A stretch of DNA of 50,010 bases from Oerskovia douganii (GTDB lineage: Bacteria > Actinomycetota > Actinomycetes > Actinomycetales > Cellulomonadaceae): NCBI RefSeq assembly GCF_015142735.1, contig NZ_JACSPN010000028.1:1-50010 (forward strand). The letters run 5' to 3'. Shown one piece after another: positions 15,916 to 25,539 of this stretch. The position numbers and the translations under genes are program-made. The notes below the pieces were generated by a model. The model ran no database searches. It had not been told where the DNA came from and saw only the letters and a program-made list of their open reading frames with translations. The number at the start of each line of letters is the position of its first letter. Position 1 is the first letter of the stretch.

Positions 15916-17964
15916 TCAGCGTCCCCGCGAACGCAGTGCCGCGTCGACCGCCGGGTCACCCAGGTTGCCGAGCCACTCGAGCAGCGCCGGGTAGGTCGAC
16001 GGGTTGGCGGCGACCTGCGGGCGCAGGTGCGGGGCCTCCTGGACGATCTGCGCGAGCACCTCGAGAGGCGTGGACGGGTCCAGGGCCTGGGCCGCGGTGA
16101 ACCCCGCGGGCTGCGGGTCCTGGTAGGGCGGAAGGACGGCCGTGTCGCCCACCGACTGGGCTGCGTAGCCCGGACGCGCCGCGTACCCCGAGCGCTCCGG
16201 GACGACCGGCTGCACCGGGCGCGACGGCTCGTTGCCCTGGGCGGGCAGGACCTGCGTCCGGTACTGGTCGACCGGGCGCGCCGTCTCCCGCACCGCGTGC
16301 GGCGACTGCTGGGCCGTCTCCTCGTGGTGGACCGGCTGGGTCGCCTGCTGGCTCGGCGCGTAGCGGACCTGCTGCACCGGGGAGGAGGCGGGCGTCGGTC
16401 GGGACGGCGCCGCGGCCGGCTCGTGCTCCTGCTCGCCGGCCTCGGGGCCGTAGCCGTCGGGCCCGGTCGCGTAGCTGCCGCTGCCGTACGGGCCGGCGAC
16501 CGGCTCCTGCGCGGGCTTGGGACGCGCAGGACGCGGCGCGGGCGGCTGCCACACGTACGCGCTCGGAGCGGTGTCCGCACCGACGAGCGACGTCGGGCGG
16601 TTCTCCGCGAAGTGCGTCCGGACCTCGGCAGGAACGGTGAGCGCGAACACCACGACGAGCGGCAGCCCGTAGGCCAGGAGGAGCAGAGGCGTCCCGAAGC
16701 TCGCGCCGGCCTGGTTCGTCGCGACGATCAGCAGCACGATGCCCAGCAGCGCGACCACGCCCGCCGCCCCGAGGGCCAGCGTCCGTCCGGCGACCGCGTC
16801 CCGGGCCAGGGACCGGCGGCCCACGAGCGCGACACCTGCTGCGAGCACCCCGAACACGATCGAGAGGATCAGGATCGCTCCACGCTCACCGGCCGCGAGC
16901 GTGAAGACACCGATCAGCGCGGTGCCGGCGGCGACGACCACGATCAGGTCGAGCGCGCGCACCGCCACGCCCACCCAGGTCGTGACGGGCGACGAGGTGG
17001 CGGTCGTCCGGGCCAGCGCCGGGGAGGACGCGACCGCGGCGACCGCCGGGACGAGCAGCAGCCCGAAGCGGCCCAGGGCGAACGAGTCGATGCTCACGCC
17101 CTGGTTGCTGGTGTTGAGCACGAAGAGCACCACGAGCGCGACACCCAGGCCGACGAGCACGAGCCGCCACGCCTCGTCGTGCCGCAGGACGCCCCACAGC
17201 GGCCACCCCACGAGCGCGACGGTCATGGCCGCGAGGACGAGGAACCCGAGCACCAGGAGCGGCGGCACGCCGAGGGTGAAGGTCAGCACGAACGCGACCA
17301 GCGCACCGACCAGCGCCACCCCGGCGACGACCGTCAGGACCAGCGTCCAGAACCGCGACACCGCCCGGTCCTGGTCGACCGGTCCGAGCTCGGCCTGGCG
17401 CGGCTGCGCGGCGAGAAGGGCTCCCGCGAGCCCCAGCGAGAGCGCCGACCCGACCCCGCCCCACCCGTTGCCCGCGTCGCGGTTCACGAGGTCGAGCACG
17501 ATGTACACGGCGGCCAGGAGCACGTACGGGGCGTTGGCCACGAGGCGGGCCCGACGGGTCGTGTGCACGGTCCACGTCGCCGGCAGGGCGCCGGTCCGCG
17601 CAAGGTACGGCAGCGAGAGCGACAGCAACGAGACGACCGTCACGAGGATCACCTCGATCTTGTCCGACGCCCTGTGCCCCAGCAGGTCCCACGGCATGGT
17701 CAGCGACACGAACAGGAGCAGGGCCGCCACGCCGTCGCGCACGTAGTCGCTCACGGGGATGCCCGCGAACGGGTTGCTCCCTGCGGACGGGGCGCTCCCT
17801 GCGGACTGCGCGGACTGCGCGGGCTCCTGGGTGCCCTCCTCCAGCACGGGAGAGGCGCCTCGGGGAGCCGTCTCCTCGGACGGGCCCGTGGCGGCGGGCT
17901 CGCCGTGCGTCCGGGTCGGCGGGTGCTGATCGGGGCCGGGCCCAGGGTCGGTCTCGTTGGTCAT
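15916..17964 (-). CDS. polytopic membrane protein with C-terminal leucine-rich-repeat-variant (LRV) segment
   Basis: 682 residues. The N-terminus (about 1-65) is Pro/Gly/Ser-rich. A membrane domain of roughly 10-12 hydrophobic segments spans about 75-470, a long Gln/Pro/Gly-rich linker follows, and the last ~60 residues (AAQALDPSTPLEVLAQIVQE...NPSTYPALLEWLGNLGDPAV) match the variant leucine-rich repeat seen in many Cellulomonas-like proteins. The membrane part resembles an uncharacterised actinobacterial family (DUF7937-like, from memory). ATG 17964 has GGGAG 6 nt upstream. It lies next to two beta-propeller membrane proteins, suggesting an envelope role; the function is unknown. Confidence 0.7.
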   Translation of the reverse strand: MTNETDPGPGPDQHPPTRTHGEPAATGPSEETAPRGASPVLEEGTQEPAQSAQSAGSAPSAGSNPFAGIPVSDYVRDGVAALLLFVSLTMPWDLLGHRASDKIEVILVTVVSLLSLSLPYLARTGALPATWTVHTTRRARLVANAPYVLLAAVYIVLDLVNRDAGNGWGGVGSALSLGLAGALLAAQPRQAELGPVDQDRAVSRFWTLVLTVVAGVALVGALVAFVLTFTLGVPPLLVLGFLVLAAMTVALVGWPLWGVLRHDEAWRLVLVGLGVALVVLFVLNTSNQGVSIDSFALGRFGLLLVPAVAAVASSPALARTTATSSPVTTWVGVAVRALDLIVVVAAGTALIGVFTLAAGERGAILILSIVFGVLAAGVALVGRRSLARDAVAGRTLALGAAGVVALLGIVLLIVATNQAGASFGTPLLLLAYGLPLVVVFALTVPAEVRTHFAENRPTSLVGADTAPSAYVWQPPAPRPARPKPAQEPVAGPYGSGSYATGPDGYGPEAGEQEHEPAAAPSRPTPASSPVQQVRYAPSQQATQPVHHEETAQQSPHAVRETARPVDQYRTQVLPAQGNEPSRPVQPVVPERSGYAARPGYAAQSVGDTAVLPPYQDPQPAGFTAAQALDPSTPLEVLAQIVQEAPHLRPQVAANPSTYPALLEWLGNLGDPAVDAALRSRGR

Positions 17965-18038
17965 CGCGCTCTCCCTACAGATCACACCGGGCTCGGGATC
18001 GGTCGGGCCCGGATCAGGCCACGACGGCCCCGTCAGTT

Positions 18039-18050
18039 TCTACCGGTAGA
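18039..18050. promoter_or_regulatory. 12-bp palindrome TCTACCGGTAGA upstream of the LRV-protein gene
   Basis: Perfect palindrome about 75-90 bp before the ATG at 17964 and 12 bp from the end of the upstream beta-propeller gene. On the minus strand TAGAAA overlaps it and could be a -10, so an unidentified regulator might bind here. Confidence 0.35.
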
Positions 18051-18061
18051 TCACCGATGGC

Positions 18062-19714
18062 TCAAGTCTCCCACTTCGACCCGCGTGACCCTCGGCCGAG
18101 CCTCATGACCTCGGAGCGGGTGACGGCGAAGAGCATCCCCTGCGCGGCGACGATCTCGTGGCGCTCACCGTCGAACGTCTGCCGCCACTCGACGTGTCCG
18201 TCGAACAGGTTCATGGACACGACGCCCGTCGAGGTCGGGTCGGGCGGAGGGTCGAAACCGTCCCCCGAGGTCACGAGCAGCAGCGAGTCGCCGTCCGTGA
18301 ACGCCCGGACGATCTCCGTGGTCAACCATCGCCGCCACAGCTCCCGCCCGGTCCCGGTCTCGAGCGCGATGAGCCGCGACCCGGACTCCACCACGACCAC
18401 GTCCTCCGTCTGGAGCCAGAGCACCTCGGGCCACTCCTCGCGGTGCCAGAGGCGACGGCCCGAGACCACGTCGTAGCCCGTGAAACCAGGCATCCGCACC
18501 ACGACGACGCGGGGCGGGACACCGCCCGTGATCTCCGGCACGAACGGCTCGCCCGGCATCCTGAGTCGTGTCCGGCCGTCCGGCCCGAGCACGTCGACGA
18601 CGTCCCCCTGCCCCGACCCGTCGTCGGTGGACACCCTGACCGACAGGTCGCCCGCGAGCGCCCCGCCGTCCGCCCAGCCGCCCGGGGGTCCCTGCGACCG
18701 CAGGCGCTCGCCCGCGCGGTCGCCGGCGGCGTCGAAGGTCGCCGAGGCGTCGACCGTCCTGACGTGGAGCAGCCCGCGCATCGACATCAGCTCGACGTGG
18801 TCCGTTCGGCCGGGCGTCCCTGCCGCCTCTCCGTCGCCGGGGGACCCGACGGCGTCGGTCGGCACCTGCGCGCCCTCGAGAGCCCGAGACCTGGTGGCGG
18901 CCCCGTCCAGGGCCCCCTCCCAGGTCACCACGACGCCACCGTCCCCGCGCGAGGCCGTCGCGACGAGGCCGTCGGCGAGCGGTGCCGCGGCGAGGACGCC
19001 GTCGCCCAGTCCACGTGACCCCACGGTCCCGCCCGTCCGGTCGAGGACGGTCACGAGGAGAGGGAACCCGTCGTCGGGCCGCCCCGTCCCTGCCGTCTCC
19101 CCCCGGGCCGTGACGCACACGAGCGGGGACCCGGCCGCGTGCGGGTCGAGGAGGTCGGGGCCGCAGGTGGTCGTACCCGTCGGCAGGTCCGCGGTCCACA
19201 CCTCCTCGCCGGTCACGACGTCACGAGCGGTCACCACGCCGCCGGGCTCGACGATCACCACCTGCCCGTCGACCGCGGCGGGCCAGGCTGCCCCCGTCGG
19301 AGCCCGCCACACGGGGACGGGCTCGTCGGCGACGGGCCACAGGCCTCCCACCTGGGCCGCCACCCGGTCGGCCCGCTCACGCTCGATGGCACCACCTGCC
19401 ACGAGCGAAGCACCCATGCCGCCCACCAGGAGCACCGCACCGAGCACCACGAGACCGGGGACGTGCCACCTGCGGCGCGGGTCGTGCGCGTCCTCCTGGC
19501 CGGGGCCCGCAGGATCCTGCACCGACCGCTCGTCGCTCCGGTCCACGGGCCGCGGCGTCGACGGTGGTCGGGGGCCCTGTGGACGGGCCCGGCGCGACCC
19601 GGCCGCCGACGGCGGTCCGGTCGGGCCGGACCCCGCGTCGAAGTCGTCGTCGAGCTCGGTCACCTCGACCAGCTCGACGGCGTGGGCGTCCTGCTCACGA
19701 CGTCGTGGAGCCAC
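18062..19714 (-). CDS. membrane-anchored PQQ-like beta-propeller protein (paralog 1)
   Basis: About 550 residues. The order is a cytoplasmic acidic N-terminus (~85 residues, VELVEVTELDDDFD), one transmembrane helix near 86-110, then an extracellular domain of PQQ/WD-like blades with repeats such as VTARDVVTGEEVWTADL, YDVVSGRRLWHREEW and LIALETGTGRELWRRWL. Two Cys in the domain could form a disulfide. GTG 19714 is chosen because it gives a length and N-terminal layout matching its paralog next door, although the GGAGAG before it is very close. Such pseudo-PQQ propellers usually bind proteins or sugars rather than PQQ. The role is unknown. Confidence 0.78.
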   Translation of the reverse strand: MAPRRREQDAHAVELVEVTELDDDFDAGSGPTGPPSAAGSRRARPQGPRPPSTPRPVDRSDERSVQDPAGPGQEDAHDPRRRWHVPGLVVLGAVLLVGGMGASLVAGGAIERERADRVAAQVGGLWPVADEPVPVWRAPTGAAWPAAVDGQVVIVEPGGVVTARDVVTGEEVWTADLPTGTTTCGPDLLDPHAAGSPLVCVTARGETAGTGRPDDGFPLLVTVLDRTGGTVGSRGLGDGVLAAAPLADGLVATASRGDGGVVVTWEGALDGAATRSRALEGAQVPTDAVGSPGDGEAAGTPGRTDHVELMSMRGLLHVRTVDASATFDAAGDRAGERLRSQGPPGGWADGGALAGDLSVRVSTDDGSGQGDVVDVLGPDGRTRLRMPGEPFVPEITGGVPPRVVVVRMPGFTGYDVVSGRRLWHREEWPEVLWLQTEDVVVVESGSRLIALETGTGRELWRRWLTTEIVRAFTDGDSLLLVTSGDGFDPPPDPTSTGVVSMNLFDGHVEWRQTFDGERHEIVAAQGMLFAVTRSEVMRLGRGSRGSKWET

Positions 19715-19820
19715 CTCTCCACGGTAGTCCGCTCCGTCCGAACCGGTCGGCCGGGGGGGGACGGCCAGGAGGATCGGACGCCTCGTCGCCCGCACGCAGG
19801 AGCCGTGCGCCTGCTACCGG

Positions 19821-21473
19821 TCAGCCGACGCCGAAGATCGTGCCGTCGTCCGACCACCCGATCAGCGTCCCGCCCACGGACGTCGCCGTGTCGAACGAGT
19901 CCGCGAGGTCCCGCACCCACAGCTCCTGCCCCGAGTCCATCGAGATCGCCGTGATCCTCGTCCCGCCGGACGTACCGGACCCCACGAGGTACAGGTCGGT
20001 GCCGTCCGTGAACGCCGTGGAGTAGAAGCGGACGCCCGACGCCTCCCAGACCTGCTCGCCCGAGGCCAGGTCGACGGCCCACAACCGCCCCACGCCCGAC
20101 AGCACCCCGATGTCGCCCACCTGGGCGACGGCGACGTCGACCTGCCGCTCCTCGGTCCACAGCGCGCGGCCGCTGACCGGGTCGTGGGCCGTCGTGACCG
20201 GCCGGATGATCGACCCGAGGGCGTCCATCACGCCACCGCCTTCCGTGACGAGCAGCACACTGGTCGGTGACCCGTCGGTCACGCCGAACTCCTGGACCTG
20301 GCCCTCGGCGCGGAACACCTCGTTCCCCTCGCGGTCCAGGACCGCCGAGGCGCTGCCGTCCGAGCCCTGGACGACGGAGCGTCCCTCTCGCAGCGGCACG
20401 ACGAACGAGCGGGAGGCCTGCGCACCGGCGACGCCCGCGGCGTCGAGCGTCACGATCCCGCTGCCACCGAACACCCCGAGCTCGTCCCCTTCTCTCCACA
20501 GCCCGAGGTACTCGTCGTCGGGCCGTGCACCCTCCGGAAGGACCACGTCGACCTGCCTCGTCCAGACCACCTCGGCCGTGTCGAGGTCCTTCAGGGTGAC
20601 CACGGCCTGCCCGTCGGCTCCCCAGCGGACCGTCGCGACGCCGTCCTCGAAGACGACTGCGCCACGCGTGCCCTCCTCGAGAGCGTGCGAGGCGACGACC
20701 GCGCCGGTCGCCGGGTCCAGCACCTGGAGGCCGGAGAACCGCTCACGGTAGGTCGACGCACCGACCCCGGGCTCGCGCACGAACGCTATCGTCGTGCAGG
20801 CCATCAGGCCCTGCAGGTCCGATCCCTCGGCCCCTTCCTCGCAGTACGTGGTCCGCTGCCCCGGGCCCTCCGATCCGAACGCCTCCGGCGCCTGCCACAC
20901 GAGCTCCCCCGTGGCCGGGTCGTGCCCCGAGACGGAGGCTCCTGCCCGCACGAGCGTGCCTCCCACGTCGATCGGCAGGGTCCACCCCACCAGCGACGGG
21001 TCACCCGAGACCTCGGGCGGCTCGATCCGCCAGACGACCTCGGCGTCCGCGGCCAGCGGCCTCAACCCACCGGCCGCCACCACACGGTCCGTACGCCGGG
21101 CATCGGCCGCCTCACCCACCACCAGCCCGCCGACGACGAGGGCGCCCACGCCCACGCCGACGCCCACGACGAGCCAGGACCGGAGAGACCTCGGCCGGCG
21201 CACCGCGTCCGGGCCGTCCGTGCCCGAGGTACCCGGGGTGCCCGGGGTGCCCGGGGTGCCCGGGGTGCCCGGGCCGTCCGAGCCGTCCGACGTCGGGTCG
21301 GTCACCGGCCCTCCGAGGGACGCTGCGACGTCGGGGTCCTCGACCGTGGCAGCCGCCACGGGTGACGGATCCCGCCCGGTCCGAGCCTCCTCGACGTCGT
21401 CGACGTCCTCGATGTCCTCGAACCCGAGGACCCGCACGCCCGCCCCCGCTGCACCGCGCCCGCGCCTTCTCAT
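19821..21473 (-). CDS. membrane-anchored PQQ-like beta-propeller protein (paralog 2)
   Basis: 550 residues, same plan as its downstream neighbour. There is an acidic N-terminus (LGFEDIEDVDDVEE), a linker with a (Pro-Gly-Thr)n run at residues 67-82, one transmembrane helix near 99-121, and an extracellular propeller with blades such as VSGHDPATGELVWQAPE, LQVLDPATGAVVASH and LWAVDLASGEQVWEASG. AGGG lies about 8 nt before the ATG. Its spacing to paralog 1 (~105 bp) and shared architecture point to an old tandem duplication with strong divergence. A sensory or scaffold function is a guess. Confidence 0.78.
   Translation of the reverse strand: MRRRGRGAAGAGVRVLGFEDIEDVDDVEEARTGRDPSPVAAATVEDPDVAASLGGPVTDPTSDGSDGPGTPGTPGTPGTPGTSGTDGPDAVRRPRSLRSWLVVGVGVGVGALVVGGLVVGEAADARRTDRVVAAGGLRPLAADAEVVWRIEPPEVSGDPSLVGWTLPIDVGGTLVRAGASVSGHDPATGELVWQAPEAFGSEGPGQRTTYCEEGAEGSDLQGLMACTTIAFVREPGVGASTYRERFSGLQVLDPATGAVVASHALEEGTRGAVVFEDGVATVRWGADGQAVVTLKDLDTAEVVWTRQVDVVLPEGARPDDEYLGLWREGDELGVFGGSGIVTLDAAGVAGAQASRSFVVPLREGRSVVQGSDGSASAVLDREGNEVFRAEGQVQEFGVTDGSPTSVLLVTEGGGVMDALGSIIRPVTTAHDPVSGRALWTEERQVDVAVAQVGDIGVLSGVGRLWAVDLASGEQVWEASGVRFYSTAFTDGTDLYLVGSGTSGGTRITAISMDSGQELWVRDLADSFDTATSVGGTLIGWSDDGTIFGVG
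21232..21267 (-). repeat. four perfect 9-bp tandem repeats (CCCGGGGTG) in paralog 2
   Basis: Four exact copies, with degenerate copies on each side, encode the Pro-Gly-Thr run between the cytoplasmic segment and the membrane helix. Unit number is likely to vary by slippage without breaking the frame, because each unit is three codons. Confidence 0.9.
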
Positions 21474-21505
21474 GCGCCGACCCTAGCGTCCGCCGTCCCG
21501 GGGCG

Positions 21506-23071
21506 TCAGATGCCGAGCTGGTACACGCCCCAGTAGGCGAGCGTGACGAGCAGGATCGTGGATCCGGCGACGGTCGCCCAGAGCGTGGCCCGGGCACCGA
21601 CGCCGGTGGCCGGACGCACGACCACTCCCCCCTCGGGGGACGCGGCGACCGCCTTGTGCGCCGTCCGCAGGTCCGCGAGGCGGTTGATGATGAACGCGGC
21701 AGCGACCACCGTGGCCAGGCCCAGCAGGCGCACCGCGATCCAGCCGCCCTGGACGACCCACGCGTCGGTCTGGTAGTCGAGCGCGAGCCTCGCGACGGAC
21801 ACCAGGTAGACCACGAGGCCCACCATGGTCGCGACCGACCCCACCGCGAGCCCCACGAGCGGCCACCGGAGCCCGGGAGCGAGCCGCCCCGCCGGGCGCG
21901 ACGTACGACGCACCCGGCGCACCAGGCCGGTCACGAGCCACACGAGCGGCCCGACGACCAGCAGCGCACCACCCACGATCACGAACCCGATGACGATGTC
22001 CCCGTTGCCGTACCACCTCGGGTTCGGCACGGCCGACGCCAGGTAGAGCTGGTCCGGCTGCGCACCCGCCACCGCGGGCTCGGCGCCGGCCGTGCCCGGG
22101 AGCCCCTGGACCCACGCCGAGACGTCGCGCGCGAAGTCCGGCACCAACGACCCGCCCACCCGGATGCCGTGGTTGGCCCCCGCGTAGTAGCGGACCGTCA
22201 CGTCGTGGTTCCCGTTGGCTCCTGCGTCCGCGATGATCTGCAGCGCCCCCTGCTCGATCGGCATCGACGGGTCGGCCGTGCCGTAGACGACGAGCGTCGG
22301 GACGTCGAGCCGTTCGAGGTAGGGCGTGACGTCGAAGTCCGCGTACTCGAACCCTCCCCCGGGCATCTCCATGCCCACGGCCCGAGGGATCGCACGGAAG
22401 ACCCCCTGCGGCACCCCCGTGTTGCGCAGGTAGGAGTCCACCGCGAACCCCGCCTGCTGCCGCGGCGGCACGACGGGAGCCGAGACCATGACGAGGAACG
22501 ACACGTCCGGGTCCTGGTCCACGAGGACCGGTGCGATCCACGTGCCCTCCGACTCGGCGTACAGCCCCACGCGCTCCGGGTCCACCGACGGTCTGGTCCG
22601 CAGCAGCTCCACCGACCGCTGGTAGTCGTCGGCCATGTCGACGTAGTCGCGGTGACGGGTCGTGTAGGTGTCGAGCCGCTTGGACGGGACGAGAGTCACG
22701 ATCCCCGCGCTCGCCATGTCGGTCGCGACCTCGACGAACGCCTCGTCCGCCGCACCGGTCCCGGCACCGTGCAGGAACACGACCCCGGGGAGCCCGTCGG
22801 GAGCGCCGACGGGCTCACGCAGGAGTCCGTCGACGCTCGTCCCCTCGAGCCGGACGACGACCTCGGTCTCCTTGACCTCGTACGTCCCGACGGGCTGGAC
22901 GTCCTGCCCCTGGCCGCCGATCGCGGTGTCCGCCGCCGTGGGTGAGAGATGGTCGGTCACGGGCACCGGGGACCACTGAGGACCGGTCACGGCCCCCACC
23001 AGGGCAAGGCCGATGGCCAGGGCGGCGCTCGTGGCCGCGGTACGGAAGATCACGTCAGCATCGTCTCGCAC
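21506..23071 (-). CDS. alpha/beta hydrolase with C-terminal membrane domain
   Basis: 521 residues. An N-terminal signal anchor (about 8-28) is followed by an extracytoplasmic alpha/beta-hydrolase domain with FLHGAGTG (oxyanion region near 99-106), nucleophile Ser174 in YAESEG, Asp267 in YGTADPSMP and His301 in GANHG, a complete catalytic triad. The C-terminal ~160 residues hold about four hydrophobic segments, an unusual addition. The hydrolase part resembles dienelactone-hydrolase/S9-like esterases. The GTG start at 23071 lacks an SD, and another GTG six codons later is possible. It follows era on the same strand. The substrate is unknown. Confidence 0.8.
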   Translation of the reverse strand: MRDDADVIFRTAATSAALAIGLALVGAVTGPQWSPVPVTDHLSPTAADTAIGGQGQDVQPVGTYEVKETEVVVRLEGTSVDGLLREPVGAPDGLPGVVFLHGAGTGAADEAFVEVATDMASAGIVTLVPSKRLDTYTTRHRDYVDMADDYQRSVELLRTRPSVDPERVGLYAESEGTWIAPVLVDQDPDVSFLVMVSAPVVPPRQQAGFAVDSYLRNTGVPQGVFRAIPRAVGMEMPGGGFEYADFDVTPYLERLDVPTLVVYGTADPSMPIEQGALQIIADAGANGNHDVTVRYYAGANHGIRVGGSLVPDFARDVSAWVQGLPGTAGAEPAVAGAQPDQLYLASAVPNPRWYGNGDIVIGFVIVGGALLVVGPLVWLVTGLVRRVRRTSRPAGRLAPGLRWPLVGLAVGSVATMVGLVVYLVSVARLALDYQTDAWVVQGGWIAVRLLGLATVVAAAFIINRLADLRTAHKAVAASPEGGVVVRPATGVGARATLWATVAGSTILLVTLAYWGVYQLGI

Positions 23072-23122
23072 GACAGGGGCCGACCGCCCGGGGGGCGTCC
23101 GGAGAACAGGAGGGGGCCCACC

Positions 23123-24070
23123 CTAGAACCCGAGCTTGCGCAGCTGCTTGGGGTCGCGCTGCCAGTCCTTGGCGACCTTGACGTGCAGGTCCAGGTAGAC
23201 GCGCGCGCCGAGCAGCGCCTCGATGCCCTTGCGGGCCTCGGTCCCGACGTGACGCAGGCGCGACCCGCCACGCCCGATGATGATCGCCTTCTGGCTGTCG
23301 CGCTCCACGAAGAGGTTGACCCGGACGTCCAGGAGCGGCGGCCTGCCCGTCTCCGGGTTGCCCGATCCCTCGCGGGGGACGATCTCGTCGACGACCACGG
23401 CGAGGCTGTGCGGCAGCTCGTCCCGCACACCCTCGAGCGCCGCCTCACGGACGAGCTCGGCGACCATCACGGCCTCGGGCTCGTCGGTCAGCTCGCCTCC
23501 CGGGTACAGCTCGGGGCCGGCGGGCAGGTGCTTGACCAGCACGTCCTCCAGGGTCTCGACCTGGAAGCCGTCCTTGGCGGAGACCGGCACGATGTCCTGC
23601 CACTCGCCGAGCTGGTCCACCGCGAGCAGGTGCTTGGTCAGCGTCTCGCGGTCCACCAGGTCCGCCTTGGTGACGACCGCGACGACCGGGGTGGGCCGGC
23701 GCCCCTTCATCAGGTCGGCGAGCTGGGCCGCGATGTACTTGTCGCCGGGGCCGACCTTCTGGTCGGCGGGGAGGCAGAACGCGATGACGTCGACCTGCGC
23801 GAGGGTCTCACGCACCAGGTCGTTGAGCCGTTCACCGAGGAGCGTGCGCGGACGGTGCAGCCCCGGTGTGTCCACGAGGATCAGCTGGGCGTCCGGGCGG
23901 TGCACGATGCCCCGGATCGTGTGGCGCGTCGTCTGCGGTCGCCCGGAGGTGATCGCGACCTTCTGTCCCACCAGGGCGTTCGTGAGCGTGGACTTGCCCG
24001 CGTTGGGCCGTCCGACGAAGCACGCGAAGCCGGCCTTGTGCTCTGCTGTGGCGTGGTCGTTCTGGGTCAC
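23123..24070 (-). CDS. era: GTPase Era
   Basis: 315-residue ribosome-assembly GTPase acting on the 16S rRNA 3' end. G1 is GRPNAGKS (residues 20-27), G3 DTPG and G4 TKAD, where NKxD is more usual. A C-terminal KH domain carries IIGRGGSRLRHVGTEARK and ends QLRKLGF. The GTG start overlaps the corC stop (GTGA). It is the last gene of the phoH-ybeY-corC-era unit. Confidence 0.96.
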   Translation of the reverse strand: MTQNDHATAEHKAGFACFVGRPNAGKSTLTNALVGQKVAITSGRPQTTRHTIRGIVHRPDAQLILVDTPGLHRPRTLLGERLNDLVRETLAQVDVIAFCLPADQKVGPGDKYIAAQLADLMKGRRPTPVVAVVTKADLVDRETLTKHLLAVDQLGEWQDIVPVSAKDGFQVETLEDVLVKHLPAGPELYPGGELTDEPEAVMVAELVREAALEGVRDELPHSLAVVVDEIVPREGSGNPETGRPPLLDVRVNLFVERDSQKAIIIGRGGSRLRHVGTEARKGIEALLGARVYLDLHVKVAKDWQRDPKQLRKLGF

Positions 24071-25539
24071 CGGTGTGCTTCTCTCTCGTTCGACTCGCCC
24101 GCTCGACGCGGGCTGTCACTGGTCCGCCCGGCACGCTCCGCGCGCTCGGGGGTCGTCTGTCGGTCTCTGGAGCCGCGGTCGCGCGGCTCGGCGCGCTCGC
24201 GCCTGTCGGTCTCGGTACCCGACGGCGCCTCGGGGTGGTCGGGGACCTCGGTGCTCACGGCGCGCACGAGCACGGTCGCGAGCTGCTTGCGTCGCCCCTC
24301 GACCCGCTCGCCCGTCATGTGCACGCCCTGGGCCTCGGCCGTCGACCCCGGGAGGGGGACCTTGCCGAGCGCCTTGGAGAGCAGGCCGCCGACCGTGTCC
24401 ACGTCGTCGTCCTCGATGTCGAGGTCGAAGAGCTCGCCCAGCTCGTCGAGCGGAAGGCGCGCAGGGACCCGGAAGGTCCCGTCGCCCAGGTCCTCGACCT
24501 CGGGGCCCGACCGGTCGTGCTCGTCCGTCAGCTCGCCCACGATCTCCTCGAGCGCGTCCTCGATCGTCACGAGCCCCGCGACGCCGCCGTACTCGTCCAC
24601 GACCATCGCGATGTGCGAGGCGGAGGCCTGCATCTCGCGCAGCAGGTCGTCGACCGGCTTGGACTCGGGCACGAAGATCGCGGGCCGTGCGACGTCGGCG
24701 ACGCGGCGCGACGCGGCCTCGGGCGAGCCGTGCACGACCTTCACGACGTCCTTGAAGTACACGACGCCCACGAGGTCGTCGACCGACGTCCCCGTCACGG
24801 GCAGGCGCGAGAAGCCCGAGCGAAGGAACAGGGCCAGCGCCTTGGACAGCGGCGTCGAGGCGGGGGTCGTGATCATGTCGGTGCGCGGGACCATGACCTC
24901 GCGCGTGAGGGTGTCGCCGAGCTCGAAGACGGAGCGGATCATCTCGCGCTCCTCCTCCTCGATGATCTCCGACTCGTTCACCCGGTCGACCATGTCCTGG
25001 AGCTCGCGCTCGTGGGGGCCGTCCGCGTCGTCCTTCGCCCCCCTGAACCGCACGAGCCACCCCGTGAGGAGCACCGCGGGAGTCAGGACGCCAGAGAGCG
25101 TCAGGAGCACCCGCACGGGATGCTGGCGCCCGAGGGCACGCGGAGCGACCCGCGCGAAGACCAGGGCGACGAGCACGACGAAGAGCAGGGCCCCGAGCAG
25201 CGCCTGCCACCAGTCGTCGAGCCACGCCGAGACGAGCAGCGTCACGCAGGCCGCCGCGAGCATCTCGGCGACCACGCGCAGGAACGCGAGAGCCGCCGCG
25301 GTGTGCGGCGGGTCCTCGGTCAGCGCCTGGACCCGGCGCACCCGGACCACGCGAGGCGGCAGCGGACCGGCAGGTCCTCCGCCGGAGCCCGACGTCCCGG
25401 CCTCTGCCTCGGCGGCCGCCTCGGTGACGGCAGCGCGCGTGACCCGCATGACCGCGGCCTCGCCCGCGCCGAGGGCGCCCGCGAGGATCACGCCCACGAC
25501 CGCGAGGACGAGCAGCAGCGCGACGGGGACCTCGGTCAT
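24067..25539 (-). CDS. hemolysin C / CorC family membrane protein with CBS domains
   Basis: 490 residues. The N-terminal DUF21 (CNNM) membrane domain has about four helices; two CBS domains follow ([18 protein letters not shown] and [17 protein letters not shown]...[17 protein letters not shown]), then a CorC_HlyC transport-associated domain and a charged Arg/Glu tail. Members are linked to Mg2+/Co2+ efflux and ion homeostasis. The start overlaps the ybeY stop (ATGA). The position between ybeY and era is conserved in actinobacteria. Confidence 0.93.
   Translation of the reverse strand: MTEVPVALLLVLAVVGVILAGALGAGEAAVMRVTRAAVTEAAAEAEAGTSGSGGGPAGPLPPRVVRVRRVQALTEDPPHTAAALAFLRVVAEMLAAACVTLLVSAWLDDWWQALLGALLFVVLVALVFARVAPRALGRQHPVRVLLTLSGVLTPAVLLTGWLVRFRGAKDDADGPHERELQDMVDRVNESEIIEEEEREMIRSVFELGDTLTREVMVPRTDMITTPASTPLSKALALFLRSGFSRLPVTGTSVDDLVGVVYFKDVVKVVHGSPEAASRRVADVARPAIFVPESKPVDDLLREMQASASHIAMVVDEYGGVAGLVTIEDALEEIVGELTDEHDRSGPEVEDLGDGTFRVPARLPLDELGELFDLDIEDDDVDTVGGLLSKALGKVPLPGSTAEAQGVHMTGERVEGRRKQLATVLVRAVSTEVPDHPEAPSGTETDRRERAEPRDRGSRDRQTTPERAERAGRTSDSPRRAGESNEREAHR

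Noticed and set aside
21226-21275. Short regularly spaced repeats as a CRISPR-like array
   Set aside because: The units are 9 bp without spacers and encode an in-frame Pro-Gly-Thr run. No cas genes are present in the window.
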